The translations under genes were made by a program, and so were the position numbers. From NCBI GenBank assembly GCA_015486095.1, contig WFSK01000146.1, positions 1 to 32,682 of the forward strand: a stretch of 32,682 bases of DNA. Reading direction: 5' to 3'. This document shows, one piece after another, positions 16,641 through 25,114 of this stretch (within the stretch, counting starts at the first letter, position 1; every line of letters starts with the position of its first letter). The DNA is from Thermotogae bacterium. GTDB taxonomy: Bacteria > Thermotogota > Thermotogae > B3-G13. A model generated the notes under the pieces. It was not told where the DNA came from, did not search any database, and saw only the letters and a program-made list of their open reading frames with translations.

Positions 16641-17655
16641 TGAGTAGCAACCAATAGGTAACCATCCCAATTATTAGGGTTAAAGGTATGGTTATTATCC
16701 AGGCGATGACCATTCTATTCACCTCTGACCACCTTATGCGACGAAGGTTTTGAAAGAATGTTCCTCCTATTACAGAAGAACCGAGGACATGAGTGGTACT
16801 CACTGGCATACCTATCAAACTTGCCATCGTTACTGCTATGCCTGCTCCAACCTCTGCAGAGAAACCGTGTTTAGGTTCCATCTTTGTCAACCGCCAGCCT
16901 ATCGTTCGCATTACTCTCCAACCCATGAGAAAGGTACCGATACCCATTGCAGCCCCACAACTCATCATCACCCATAATGGAACGGAGAAATGTGACCCAG
17001 AACCTTTAGAAGAAATAAATCCTCCTGTTATCAGGGCTATAGTAATTACACCCATTGCATTTTGCGTATCGTTCATACCATGAGAGAGTGACATAAAAGA
17101 AGAGGAGAAGATCTGCCCCCATTTGAATACTCTTTCCACTTTTAACGATGGTGTTTTCTTGAAAAATAAATAGAGTAACCAACCAACGGCAGCAAAGATC
17201 AAGGCCCCTAATATGAATCCCCACAGCGGACCGAATACGATGGCGAGAAACACCTTATCGGTTAGGATCTTCCACCTTATTATATGTGTTCCACCTGCCG
17301 ATATCCCTGCTCCCATGAGCCCACCTACCAGCGCATGTGTTACACTTATGGGGATCCCGAGTCTTGTACAGATAAAGACCCATATTATTGCGCTCAATAA
17401 TCCGGAAATAAGAACTTTGAGGAAGACATCGTGGTTTAGGGCATTAACGAAAACGATCCCCTTACCGATGGTTTCTGCCACCCGTGTGGAAGTGCATGCA
17501 CCAGCGAGATTAAATATACTCGCCAATACCACAGCTTTCATCGGTGTCAGTGCCTTCGTTGCAGTCACCGTGGCGATCGCATTCGCACGGTCGTTTGCCC
17601 CATTCAAGAAGCTATAAAAGAGGGCTAAAATTACTATTATGGCCATGAGAAACAT
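16633..17655 (-). CDS. PiT-family inorganic phosphate permease
   Basis: A 340-residue inner-membrane transporter of the PHO4/PiT family, importing inorganic phosphate (often as metal phosphate) with protons or sodium. Both halves carry the duplicated family signature: GANDRANAIATVTATKA (19-35) and SHGMNDTQNAMG (191-202). About nine to ten membrane segments surround a polar loop (about 166-182). Length is at the short end for bacterial PiT. The ATG (17655) starts 4 nt after the PhoU-like gene, with GGGAGG within that gene's last codons, so the two are co-translated, the usual PiT-accessory pair. Confidence 0.95.
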   Translation of the reverse strand: MFLMAIIVILALFYSFLNGANDRANAIATVTATKALTPMKAVVLASIFNLAGACTSTRVAETIGKGIVFVNALNHDVFLKVLISGLLSAIIWVFICTRLGIPISVTHALVGGLMGAGISAGGTHIIRWKILTDKVFLAIVFGPLWGFILGALIFAAVGWLLYLFFKKTPSLKVERVFKWGQIFSSSFMSLSHGMNDTQNAMGVITIALITGGFISSKGSGSHFSVPLWVMMSCGAAMGIGTFLMGWRVMRTIGWRLTKMEPKHGFSAEVGAGIAVTMASLIGMPVSTTHVLGSSVIGGTFFQNLRRIRWSEVNRMVIAWIITIPLTLIIGMVTYWLLLMV

Positions 17656-17659
17656 GATC

Positions 17660-18334
17660 TCAAATTCCTCCCTTTATCCTGAACGTATCGAGGATATCAG
17701 CCACGTCTTCACATTGGTCCACCGTATCTTCTAATATATCCACTATTTCTCTCAATAATAACCTCTGGAGTACTTCGTTAGCATCTTTTGCAGGTGTGGT
17801 CATCAATTTCTTCAACCACTTACGGTTTACTACATCTGCTTCATTTTCCAGCTTATTTATCCTTATGCAACATTCCTGAAGATTTTTTTCCTCTTTCTTC
17901 AGATTTCTCAGATATTCAACTCCCCTCTTTATTTCCTTAGTTGCCTTCATAACTATAGGTGAAAACTCATTTATTGGTTCCAATACAATTTCATCTGATG
18001 CGAATGCCAACCTTGCCGCAGTCTTTTCTATATCGTCTATCACATTATCCAGATTATGAGCAAAGTAGCGAATATCCCCTTTTTCCTCTGTGATACGTGT
18101 GTGATCGCAAATCAGGTTGTTCAGGATCTGATGAACGATGGCATCTGCTTCCTCCTCTGCCTTTTTGATCTCATAGTTGATCTCCATAACCTTGGAGTAA
18201 TCACTTCTGATAGCTTCTAGTAATTCTGCCGCTTTCACAACCTTATCTGCAAGCGCACCGAAAAGATCGAAAAATTTTTTCTCTCTGGGTAAGAAAACCT
18301 GCATTTTGTACAAGAATGAAACAAATGAAACCAT
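17660..18334 (-). CDS. PhoU-like phosphate transport accessory protein (DUF47 family)
   Basis: A 224-residue all-helical cytoplasmic protein of the DUF47/TIGR00153 family (PhoU-like), with the characteristic start region FLPREKKFFDLF (about 14-25) and long amphipathic helices holding acidic E/D clusters (EEADAIVHQ, ENEADVVNRKW, EDTVDQCEDVADILDTF) that can bind metals. These proteins modulate PiT permeases encoded next to them, as here. The ATG at 18334 has GAAGGG upstream but at long spacing; an internal ATG at 18301 fits family alignments but lacks a ribosome site. Confidence 0.92.
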   Translation of the reverse strand: MVSFVSFLYKMQVFLPREKKFFDLFGALADKVVKAAELLEAIRSDYSKVMEINYEIKKAEEEADAIVHQILNNLICDHTRITEEKGDIRYFAHNLDNVIDDIEKTAARLAFASDEIVLEPINEFSPIVMKATKEIKRGVEYLRNLKKEEKNLQECCIRINKLENEADVVNRKWLKKLMTTPAKDANEVLQRLLLREIVDILEDTVDQCEDVADILDTFRIKGGI

Positions 18335-18360
18335 TTTTCATATCACATCCCTTCTATGAT

Positions 18361-18407
18361 CGATAGCATTGTGATACAATTATAGCATTGAATTAATATA
18401 ATCGTAA
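18361..18407 (-). promoter_or_regulatory. Promoter of the PhoU-like/PiT operon with a 9-bp direct repeat
   Basis: Minus strand: TTACGA, 17 bp, then TATAAT preceded by TGC (extended -10 TGCTATAAT, 18387-18379). CAATGCTAT occurs twice on this strand, once over the -10 and again 19 bp downstream near the start site. Direct repeats at a promoter suggest a regulator binding site; a phosphate regulator would be logical, but no Pho-box consensus is evident. Confidence 0.5.
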
Positions 18408-18496
18408 GAAGAAAACGAAAGAAGTAAGGTAAAATACTGATTGCTAAATGATAGATCTGCACATTGTGGTTACAAGTGAAAATGTTGCCCGGCTTT

Positions 18497-18566
18497 ACCG
18501 CTTTATTTTACATTCTGCCATTTATATAGTCGATAATTCGTTGTTAACGATAAAGCGGTGTATAAT
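18497..18566 (+). promoter_or_regulatory. 10-bp inverted repeat and -10 box before the DUF72 gene
   Basis: ACCGCTTTAT (18497-18506) and ATAAAGCGGT (18550-18559) are perfect complements 43 bp apart, and the right arm ends 1 nt before TATAAT (18561-18566). The 271-bp region 18335-18605 otherwise holds only the divergent phosphate promoter. The dyad may be an operator spanning the -35 region. Its GC-rich arms contrast with AT-rich surroundings. Confidence 0.45.
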
Positions 18567-18605
18567 ACTATTGTATTTGCATGAAATGAGGAGAATATAA
18601 ACATC

Positions 18606-19364
18606 ATGAAAGATACAAAAGGCAGGGCGTTTGTGGGGACATCGGGTTTCAGCTATGGGCACTGGAAAGGGATCTTTTATCCTGAGGGACTTCCTACGAA
18701 TCAATGGTTTTCCTATTACACTAAGTTCTTCGATACCGTTGAATTGAACAACACGTTCTATCATCTTCCGAGGGAGACCACAGTTAAAAAATGGAAGGAT
18801 ACCTCTCCCGATAACTTCATCTTCAGTGTAAAGGGCAGCAAATTCATAACCCATGTGAAGAAACTCGTAGACGTTAAAGATTCTCTACAGTTATTCGAAT
18901 CGAGGGCAACACTGCTCGGAGATAAACTGGGGGTGATCCTCTTCCAATTTCCCCCTTCCTTCAAAAAGGATATTGGAAAACTGGAGAGCTTCTTACCACT
19001 TCTGACTCCTAAAAGGCGATATACCATGGAATTCAGACACAAGTCATGGTTTTCGGATGACGTATATGAGATCCTGAAGAAGTATAACGTATCACTGTGT
19101 GCATCTGATACCCCAAGGTATCCGTATTACGAAGTACTAACCGCTGATTTCATGTACATAAGGCTTCACGGTCATGAAGTACTATATGCCTCTGACTATT
19201 CAGAAGAGGTATTGAAAGAATATGCAGAAAAGATAAAGGCCTTTAACGAGAAAAAGATAGACGTTTATATCTATTTCGATAATGATTTTTATGGTTATGC
19301 CGTGAAGGATGCGAAACGATTAAAGGAATTGCTCGGTGTTACATCACCTTTACTCCAGGAGTAA
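18606..19364 (+). CDS. DUF72 (YecE-like) TIM-barrel protein
   Basis: A 252-residue cytosolic protein of the DUF72/YecE family. The family core is clear: an N-terminal GTSGFSYGHWKG (about 11-22), FFDTVELNNTFYHLP, the NFIFSVKGSKFITH strand, LGVILFQFPPSF, MEFRHKSWF, and a C-terminal VYIYFDNDFYGYAVKDA. The fold is a TIM barrel. A general biochemical role is not established to my knowledge. ATG 18606 has GAGGAG at a slightly long spacing of 12. It is monocistronic on the plus strand, and its last 26 bp overlap the 3' end of smc on the other strand. Confidence 0.92.
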   Translation: MKDTKGRAFVGTSGFSYGHWKGIFYPEGLPTNQWFSYYTKFFDTVELNNTFYHLPRETTVKKWKDTSPDNFIFSVKGSKFITHVKKLVDVKDSLQLFESRATLLGDKLGVILFQFPPSFKKDIGKLESFLPLLTPKRRYTMEFRHKSWFSDDVYEILKKYNVSLCASDTPRYPYYEVLTADFMYIRLHGHEVLYASDYSEEVLKEYAEKIKAFNEKKIDVYIYFDNDFYGYAVKDAKRLKELLGVTSPLLQE

Positions 19365-22300
19365 CAGGAGATTCAGAAGATGCTTTTTTGAAATCTACCG
19401 ATATCACCTTTGAAACCCCGCTATCCATAGTAACACCGTAAAGGACATCCGCTCCCTCCATCAAGAGCTTATTATGTGTTATCACTATGAATTGGGTCTT
19501 CTTAGAATATTCCTTCAACAGTCTTTTGAATCTTTCGACGTTGAAGTCATCGAGAGCGGCATCTATTTCATCGAGTACGTAAAACGGGCTGGGATTCACC
19601 TTCAAGAGTGAGAAGAGTAAGGCAATGCCTACCAATGTCTTTTCTCCTCCGCTCATCATCTGGAGATGTTGACTACGGTGTCTGAAGTGCTTTATTACTA
19701 TCTCCACTCCTGAATTCAATATATCCCCTTCTCCTCCCTCTAATCTGAGGTCCCCTTCTGCTCCTTCGAAGATGATCTTTATCATGGAGTTGAATTCCTT
19801 TTTGATCCGTTCAAACACCTCAAGGAATATCTTTCTGACTTCCTTATCTGCCATATCGATGATAGAACTCAACGTTTTCTTTGCCTTAACTATATCCTTT
19901 ACCTTTTCATTTAGTGCATCGAATTCTTCCTTGACCTCTTCGTATTCGGCAGGGGCCATGGGATTAACTGCGCCCAGATACTTCATCTTTTGTTCCAGTT
20001 CCCCAATTCTCTTCTTGGCTTCTTCAAGATCTAATTCTTGCTTTCCATATCTGGCTATTATTTCGTCGATCTCCTGTTCACCATACCCCAATCCGAGTAT
20101 GTTGTTCTTTATCCCTTCTAATCTAACTTCATCTTCTTTCAAAGTCATTTCCAGTTCACGTTCGATGGCTTTTGTCTTCTCGAGTTTTCTCTGCTTGCTC
20201 GTGAGTTTATTATCTATCTTCTTTATGGTCTCTAATTTTTTAACCTTGTCCTTCTTTTTGAAATTCACGGTCTCGAAGAGCTCCGCTATATCGTTTTCTA
20301 CAGTCCTCAATTCTTCAGAAACTTCTTTCAAGTGCTCGTTGGCTCTTTCCATTTCTGTAGAGAGTTCCTCTTTTCGCGATAACAGCTTTCCCATCTCCGC
20401 CAGCATGTCTTCTTTAGAAGCCTTCAAACGCTTTATTTCGTCTTCGTATTGTCTTTTCTTTTCTTCCAATACCTTTGTCTTCGTCTTCCATTCCGATATC
20501 TCGGTTTCGAATCGGCTTAACTCTGCCCTTTCTTCACTCACCGTTTTGTTCTCCAGGTTCAACTTTTCTTCCAGAGTTCGCCTTTGATTTTCAAGCTCTT
20601 GCATTTCTTCCTTCCTATTATCCTGCAATGTCTTTATCTCTTTTGCGCGTTTAGAATAATCGGTAAACATGGCTTCTAAGTTCTCTACCTCATCCGTGGT
20701 TTCATGCAACCTGTTTTCCATATCGCTGATCGTCTTCTCTATGGAAACAAATTCAGCATTCGCTTTTCTCAATCGTTCCTCATCCTTTTCATATCTTGCT
20801 TTCAAAGATGCCAAATCCCCCTTTATCTTCTCTATCTCATTTTCGAGGGAACTCAACTGTGAATTCAAGTGAGAGAGCTCTTTTTCGAGGTCCATTATCT
20901 CGCGATTTCTCGAGATCACCTTGTAGCCATTACCTCTCATACTGCCACCTGTTATAGCTCCACCTGTATCCATTAATTCTCCACCAAGAGTTGCAATACG
21001 CATTTTGAGATTCAATCCACGACGCACATATATAGCGGTATCCAAGGTATCCACTATTACGGCGTTATGAAAGAGATATGAGATCACTCCGGTGTATCTA
21101 TCATCGAAGGTTATGAGATCAACGGCATAGCCCTTTATACCCTTTATATCCTTAGGAAGAGGAGTCAATTTACGAGTGGGACCCTTTACCAGATCCATCG
21201 GGAGAAAAGTTGCTCTGCCAAGGTTGTGGGATTTCAATATGGATATAGCAAATTTTGCCGTTTCTGCATCCCTCGTAACGATATTCTGAGCTCTATTCCC
21301 CACAAGAGCCCACACGGCCTTTTCGTATTCCTGGGGTACATCTATGACGTTGGCGACTACATCTATTACCCCATCGAGACCTCTGTTATTCTTCTTCAAT
21401 TCGAAGATAACCTTAACAGGTTGGGCGAAACCCTCGTATGTTTCTCTCCATTTCCTCAATAGTTCGAGTTTCGATATCACAGAGCTCTTTTGCTTATCCA
21501 GTTCATTCTTCTTCTGCATGGTGATTTCCAATCTTTCTGTCATTTCCTTCAAAATGGATGCCATTTCTTTCACTTTAGACGTTAATTCGATACCATCTGC
21601 CTGAAGTATGCTTCTTTTCTTCCTCAGATCGTTGAGACGAGAATTCAACGCATCCATCTTCTCTTTCTTCATATCCAACTGTTCCGTTACGAGTGCTCTG
21701 CGTTCCAAGAGATCGTTTATTCTATCTTCGCTACTTTTCAATTCATTTTCGAGAAACGCATAACGCTTCAGCACTTTTTTCATTTCTTCCTGAATAGATA
21801 TCATATCCTGTTCTTTTTTCTCGAATCGTTCTCTCAGTTCGAATTGCCTTTCTTCCAACATCTTTAATCTATCTTTTGCCTTTTCATACTCTTTTTGAAC
21901 ACCATTGTATATGTATTTTACTTCTTCTTTCCTCTTCGATATCTTCGTCTCCTCATCTTTCATATACGATATCTTGGAGCTGATATCGATATATTCTCGC
22001 TCTAAAGCAGAGAGCTTTTCTCTGAACGTATCTTTCAACTTCTGTAATGTCTCCTGACGCTGTCTATAATCGTTCAAGATATTCGTGAAGTTATCTATTT
22101 CGCTATCTACATTGCTGAATTCCGTACTCAGGCTTTCCTTTTTTGCTTCTATCTCGAAACATTCTGTCTCCAGCTTATCTATCTCTTGCTTAACTTGTGC
22201 CAACTTAGAGGCGTTCGATTCGTATCTGAGCATGACCTTCTTCCCCTTCACGGCATACACGATCGTCTTCAATTCTTTTAGTTCTTTAGAATACTCTTCG

Positions 22301-22923
22301 TACCTCTCAGAACGCTTTGCCTGGAGATGCAATCGCTTCATCCTTTGTGAGAGATCAGAAAGGATACTCTTCAAAGCCGCAACATTTCTTTCCACAGAGG
22401 TGAATTTTTTAAGCGCTTCACTCTTTTGCAGTCTGTACTTGTCCACTTTTGCAGCTTCTTCTATGAGGAGGCGGAGTTTCTGGGGAGAGGCAGATAGAAT
22501 CATTCCTATTTCTCCTTGTCCGATAATTGAATAAAATTCTTTGCCTATCCCTGTTCCCGCAAAGTAATTCACCACATCTTTCAATTTGACATGGTCACCG
22601 TTCAAGATGTACTCGTTTCCTCTCTCCTGCGAATACCTTCTCTCTACTGTTACTTTCCCTCGATGATCTAAGGCCAGAGTAACGGCGACGTGGGCATGAG
22701 AAGCCGGAGGAATGGAAGATGTCCCATTGAATAAGATATCTATCGCCTCTTTAGCCCTCAAATTCTTCTTCGATTGCTCACCAAATGCCCATTTTATAGC
22801 ATCTACCATATTGGATTTACCAGAGCCGTTTGGTCCGACGATAACGGTCAAAGAGTCATCAAAGCTCAAGGATAAAGGAGTTGCAAAGGATTTAAATCCT
22901 CTTATATATATCCTTTTAAGCAT
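19339..22923 (-). CDS. smc: Chromosome segregation ATPase SMC
   Basis: Condensin subunit (1194 residues) that loops and segregates chromosomes with ScpA/ScpB. The head has Walker A GPNGSGKSN (30-38). Two long coiled coils (about 165-500 and 670-1010) flank a hinge with the glycine pattern GGELMDTGGAITGG (about 644-657). The C-terminal head has MSGGEKTLVGIALLFSL (about 1090) and Walker B FYVLDEIDAAL (about 1115). The ATG at 22923 is chosen because AGGTGAG lies just upstream and the protein then starts MLKRIYIRGFKSF as in relatives; an in-frame GTG lies 9 nt upstream. The neighbour beyond the MNT/HEPN pair is an Elp3-like gene, a common smc partner in clostridia as I recall. Confidence 0.98.
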   Translation of the reverse strand: MLKRIYIRGFKSFATPLSLSFDDSLTVIVGPNGSGKSNMVDAIKWAFGEQSKKNLRAKEAIDILFNGTSSIPPASHAHVAVTLALDHRGKVTVERRYSQERGNEYILNGDHVKLKDVVNYFAGTGIGKEFYSIIGQGEIGMILSASPQKLRLLIEEAAKVDKYRLQKSEALKKFTSVERNVAALKSILSDLSQRMKRLHLQAKRSERYEEYSKELKELKTIVYAVKGKKVMLRYESNASKLAQVKQEIDKLETECFEIEAKKESLSTEFSNVDSEIDNFTNILNDYRQRQETLQKLKDTFREKLSALEREYIDISSKISYMKDEETKISKRKEEVKYIYNGVQKEYEKAKDRLKMLEERQFELRERFEKKEQDMISIQEEMKKVLKRYAFLENELKSSEDRINDLLERRALVTEQLDMKKEKMDALNSRLNDLRKKRSILQADGIELTSKVKEMASILKEMTERLEITMQKKNELDKQKSSVISKLELLRKWRETYEGFAQPVKVIFELKKNNRGLDGVIDVVANVIDVPQEYEKAVWALVGNRAQNIVTRDAETAKFAISILKSHNLGRATFLPMDLVKGPTRKLTPLPKDIKGIKGYAVDLITFDDRYTGVISYLFHNAVIVDTLDTAIYVRRGLNLKMRIATLGGELMDTGGAITGGSMRGNGYKVISRNREIMDLEKELSHLNSQLSSLENEIEKIKGDLASLKARYEKDEERLRKANAEFVSIEKTISDMENRLHETTDEVENLEAMFTDYSKRAKEIKTLQDNRKEEMQELENQRRTLEEKLNLENKTVSEERAELSRFETEISEWKTKTKVLEEKKRQYEDEIKRLKASKEDMLAEMGKLLSRKEELSTEMERANEHLKEVSEELRTVENDIAELFETVNFKKKDKVKKLETIKKIDNKLTSKQRKLEKTKAIERELEMTLKEDEVRLEGIKNNILGLGYGEQEIDEIIARYGKQELDLEEAKKRIGELEQKMKYLGAVNPMAPAEYEEVKEEFDALNEKVKDIVKAKKTLSSIIDMADKEVRKIFLEVFERIKKEFNSMIKIIFEGAEGDLRLEGGEGDILNSGVEIVIKHFRHRSQHLQMMSGGEKTLVGIALLFSLLKVNPSPFYVLDEIDAALDDFNVERFKRLLKEYSKKTQFIVITHNKLLMEGADVLYGVTMDSGVSKVISVDFKKASSESPVTPGVKVM

Positions 22924-22932
22924 TGAACTCAC

Positions 22933-23074
22933 CTGTTATTGTGGTTTGCATCTCCATCGCTTTTATTTTACATCATTCGGTTGGAATTATCCCCTTTTTG
23001 TATTCGTCTTCCGGTGAACTCATTGGTGGGCAGTGTGTCTGAACGAAGTAGTGTAGGAGAGTATAAATACTCGA
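22933..23074 (-). other. Spacer between hepT and smc with an open frame after the toxin stop
   Basis: After the hepT TGA the same frame remains open for 33 codons down to TGA at 22973-22975, including a peptide-like stretch beginning MSSPEDEYKKG. No ribosome site precedes its ATG. It may be a degraded C-terminal tail or the end of a lost gene. No terminator or promoter is recognised before smc. Confidence 0.3.
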
Positions 23075-23485
23075 TCAAGATTCCTTTCCGAACTCCTCCA
23101 ACACCTGTTTTATAGCATTATATGTTTCTGCATTTGCGATCTCTTCGTAGAGTTTTTCTGCACTTTCTTCATCGTATACATGAACTAAAATGTTTCTGAT
23201 CTCTATCAGCTTACCCATCCTTTCCTCATACCTTTCGGGAATAATTCCCTCTTTGAACAGTGCTTGAAAACAGGATTTTGGCGAATAACATTCTATTCCC
23301 TTTGAACGGAGGTATTCCTTTGAACATTTCCATAAACTTTCATAAGTATATTCGAATCTCTTTGTGGCGATCTCTATTAAAAAATCTCTGCTGAATAGAT
23401 CCTTAAAAGCAGGTGTTGTTACGATTTCTTCATACTTCTTAAACGCTTTTTTAAATCTTCCAAGAGCCCTTTTGAATTTATCCAT
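23075..23485 (-). CDS. hepT: HEPN-domain toxin of an MNT/HEPN pair (HepT-like, HI0074 family)
   Basis: A 136-residue all-helical HEPN protein. The key RNase motif R-x4-H-x-Y is intact as RNILVHVY (Arg97, His102, Tyr104), so the toxin appears catalytically competent. Length and the N-terminal KFKRALGRFKKAF pattern fit the HI0074 'nucleotidyltransferase substrate-binding' family. In characterised systems the HEPN toxin cleaves RNA, and its MNT partner neutralises it by adding AMP to the tyrosine of this motif. It overlaps the upstream mntA gene by 67 nt. Between its stop and smc lies a 151-bp spacer. Confidence 0.88.
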   Translation of the reverse strand: MDKFKRALGRFKKAFKKYEEIVTTPAFKDLFSRDFLIEIATKRFEYTYESLWKCSKEYLRSKGIECYSPKSCFQALFKEGIIPERYEERMGKLIEIRNILVHVYDEESAEKLYEEIANAETYNAIKQVLEEFGKES

Positions 23486-23781
23486 ATTCTGCCCTCCTCT
23501 GTGATATGTTTGAGCAGGCTTGCATTTTCCACCTTAGCAATGTCGACGATATCTATATCCCTGAGGATGGGTAAGTGTCCAAGCGCTTCCAAAAGTTCCA
23601 TATATTTTTTCCCAGGGATCTCACTGCCAGTGTATATCGCTATGTCGATATCCGATTGCCTATTGAAGGAACCCTTTGCCATGGAACCGAAAAGTATAAC
23701 GAGCACTTCTTTCTGAAGCACTTTCCTTATCGTCTCTTTTATCAGTTCTTCGTATCTTTTCGTGCCTTCTGTTATCATCAT
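23419..23781 (-). CDS. mntA: Minimal nucleotidyltransferase antitoxin (MntA-like)
   Basis: A 120-residue minimal nucleotidyltransferase of the DNA polymerase beta superfamily. The catalytic motif GS-x10-DxD is intact (Gly32, Ser33, Asp44, Asp46; GSMAKGSFNRQSDIDIAIY), with a third acidic position likely in RDIDIVDI. In MntA-HepT modules this enzyme AMPylates the HEPN toxin. ATG 23781 is chosen, with GGGG five bases upstream; a TTG codon immediately before it could also serve. It starts 8 nt after the stop of the Elp3-like gene and so appears to be carried on the same transcript as housekeeping genes. Confidence 0.88.
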   Translation of the reverse strand: MMITEGTKRYEELIKETIRKVLQKEVLVILFGSMAKGSFNRQSDIDIAIYTGSEIPGKKYMELLEALGHLPILRDIDIVDIAKVENASLLKHITEEGRIWINSKGLLEDLKKRLRSMKKS

Positions 23782-23789
23782 CAAGCCCC

Positions 23790-24872
23790 TTATAATGTAT
23801 TTACACTGTATTCACTTTCTATCGTGGTTCGTATCTTGATTGCCTCGACTTTATACCATTCCCTTAACGTTATTGCTCTTTTCGAATGTCCACTTTCTAC
23901 GATTATCTTATCCCCTGAGAGTGATGGGATATATTTTATCTTCTTCTTTATTCTTTCTAAATTTTTGTTACGTTGCCCCTTTACGGTATCGAAAAATTCC
24001 TGTGAGGCATATATGGTAAAGGATTCGCTCGAATCATTCAATACATCTGAAAGCAATCTATAATATACCTCACCTTTTGCCATCTGTCCTATGGCGGGAT
24101 GAAATGGTCCACCAACGACATTTTTATACTTTTCCGGAGGGATGTAAAGGCCTATCCTTATCACTTCTATCTCTCTTGCCCAGAAGAGTATCAATTCATC
24201 TGCCAAGAGTTTAACCGTTTCTTCTAAGCTCGGTGGCTTGTAAATCCCCTTTTTATACAGTGCTTCGAGAGAAGCCCCTTTGAGAACAAGGGTTGGATGA
24301 ATTCTAACAGTATCCGGTTTTAGTGCAATGATCTTTACAGCAGATATCAGGTCTGATAGACGAGATGCCCCATACATCCCTGTCATCAGATGTACACCTG
24401 TCTCAAAACCATATGATTTACAAAGAGATATCGCTTTTACCACTGCATCCGAAGAATGTCCCCTACGGTTGAGACGAAGCACGCTATCATCCATAGATTG
24501 GCAGCCTATCTCTATCGTTTCGACCTTGAATTCTTTGTACATCTTCAAGAGTTCTGGTGTGATCTCATCCGGGCGAGTTGACATCCTTATTGAACCGACT
24601 TTTCCATTTTCAATAAATGGTTTTACCATACTCAAGTATTCCTCTTGAAGTTCTGGCTCGAGTCCCGAAAACGTTCCACCATAGAAGGCTACCTGTATCT
24701 TACCCATTGCCTTCGAAGGCATATACGAAAGATATTTTTCAATATATTCCGATATCTGGAAGGGAGAAAGTGGTTGAACTACACCAGTTTCACTTACTTG
24801 GTCACAAAAAAGACATCTGTGTTTACAACCTGCGTAAGGCAAAAAGATAGGAATTATATATCTTCTCTTCAT
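23790..24872 (-). CDS. Elp3-family radical SAM protein (short bacterial form)
   Basis: A 360-residue radical SAM enzyme. Cys16, Cys20 and Cys23 form the CxxxCxxC cluster site (CKHRCLFC), followed by AFYGGTFSG (SAM-binding glycines), STRPDEI, EIGCQSMDD and RRGHSS, all typical of the Elp3 subfamily. The GNAT acetyltransferase domain of true Elp3 is absent, as in other short bacterial members, whose substrate is unsettled (tRNA modification is suspected). The ATG at 24872 is preferred: AAGGTAGG precedes it within the previous gene's stop. An upstream in-frame start at 24902 would overlap that gene by 25 nt. Position near smc is conserved in clostridia as I recall. Confidence 0.9.
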   Translation of the reverse strand: MKRRYIIPIFLPYAGCKHRCLFCDQVSETGVVQPLSPFQISEYIEKYLSYMPSKAMGKIQVAFYGGTFSGLEPELQEEYLSMVKPFIENGKVGSIRMSTRPDEITPELLKMYKEFKVETIEIGCQSMDDSVLRLNRRGHSSDAVVKAISLCKSYGFETGVHLMTGMYGASRLSDLISAVKIIALKPDTVRIHPTLVLKGASLEALYKKGIYKPPSLEETVKLLADELILFWAREIEVIRIGLYIPPEKYKNVVGGPFHPAIGQMAKGEVYYRLLSDVLNDSSESFTIYASQEFFDTVKGQRNKNLERIKKKIKYIPSLSGDKIIVESGHSKRAITLREWYKVEAIKIRTTIESEYSVNTL

Positions 24873-24877
24873 GAGAC

Positions 24878-25096
24878 CTACCTTGGGGAATTCGCTACAC
24901 AATATGCTTTTAACATCTCATCAACGCTCCCATCTGGAAGCATCCAATCTGGATGAGATTCTCCTCTTTCTTCCATTTGATATCGAACGCAACTCCTCCA
25001 ATTTCCTTTACAAAACCTTATTATCCATTTCTTATCCAATATCCCCGCTTCGTAGAATCTTCTCATTGGGCATACCGGATACCATTTGCATTCCAT
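24878..25096 (-). CDS. Small conserved-looking four-cysteine protein
   Basis: A 72-residue protein (77 if the GTG at 25111 is used). Cysteines lie at CKWYPVC and, 19 residues later, CKGNWRSC, giving a C-x5-C...C-x6-C arrangement suited to a zinc or iron-sulfur site; one more Cys is near the C-terminus. The middle and end (VRYQMEERGESHPDWMLPDGS) look conserved, and I recall similar small proteins of unknown function in anaerobes. The ATG at 25096 is chosen because GAGGAG abuts the GTG directly, leaving it no proper spacing. It is tightly packed between the beta-propeller gene and the Elp3-like gene. Confidence 0.7.
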   Translation of the reverse strand: MECKWYPVCPMRRFYEAGILDKKWIIRFCKGNWRSCVRYQMEERGESHPDWMLPDGSVDEMLKAYCVANSPR

Positions 25097-25114
25097 AAGA
25101 AGAACATCCACTCC

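Noticed and set aside
19772..20587. Long open frame on the plus strand opposite smc (271 codons)
   Set aside because: It is antisense to the coiled-coil of smc, with serine/phenylalanine-rich nonsense composition expected opposite glutamate/lysine codons; no ribosome site.
23501..24063. Plus-strand open frames across mntA and the Elp3-like gene
   Set aside because: They are antisense shadows of genes with intact catalytic motifs and lack ribosome sites.
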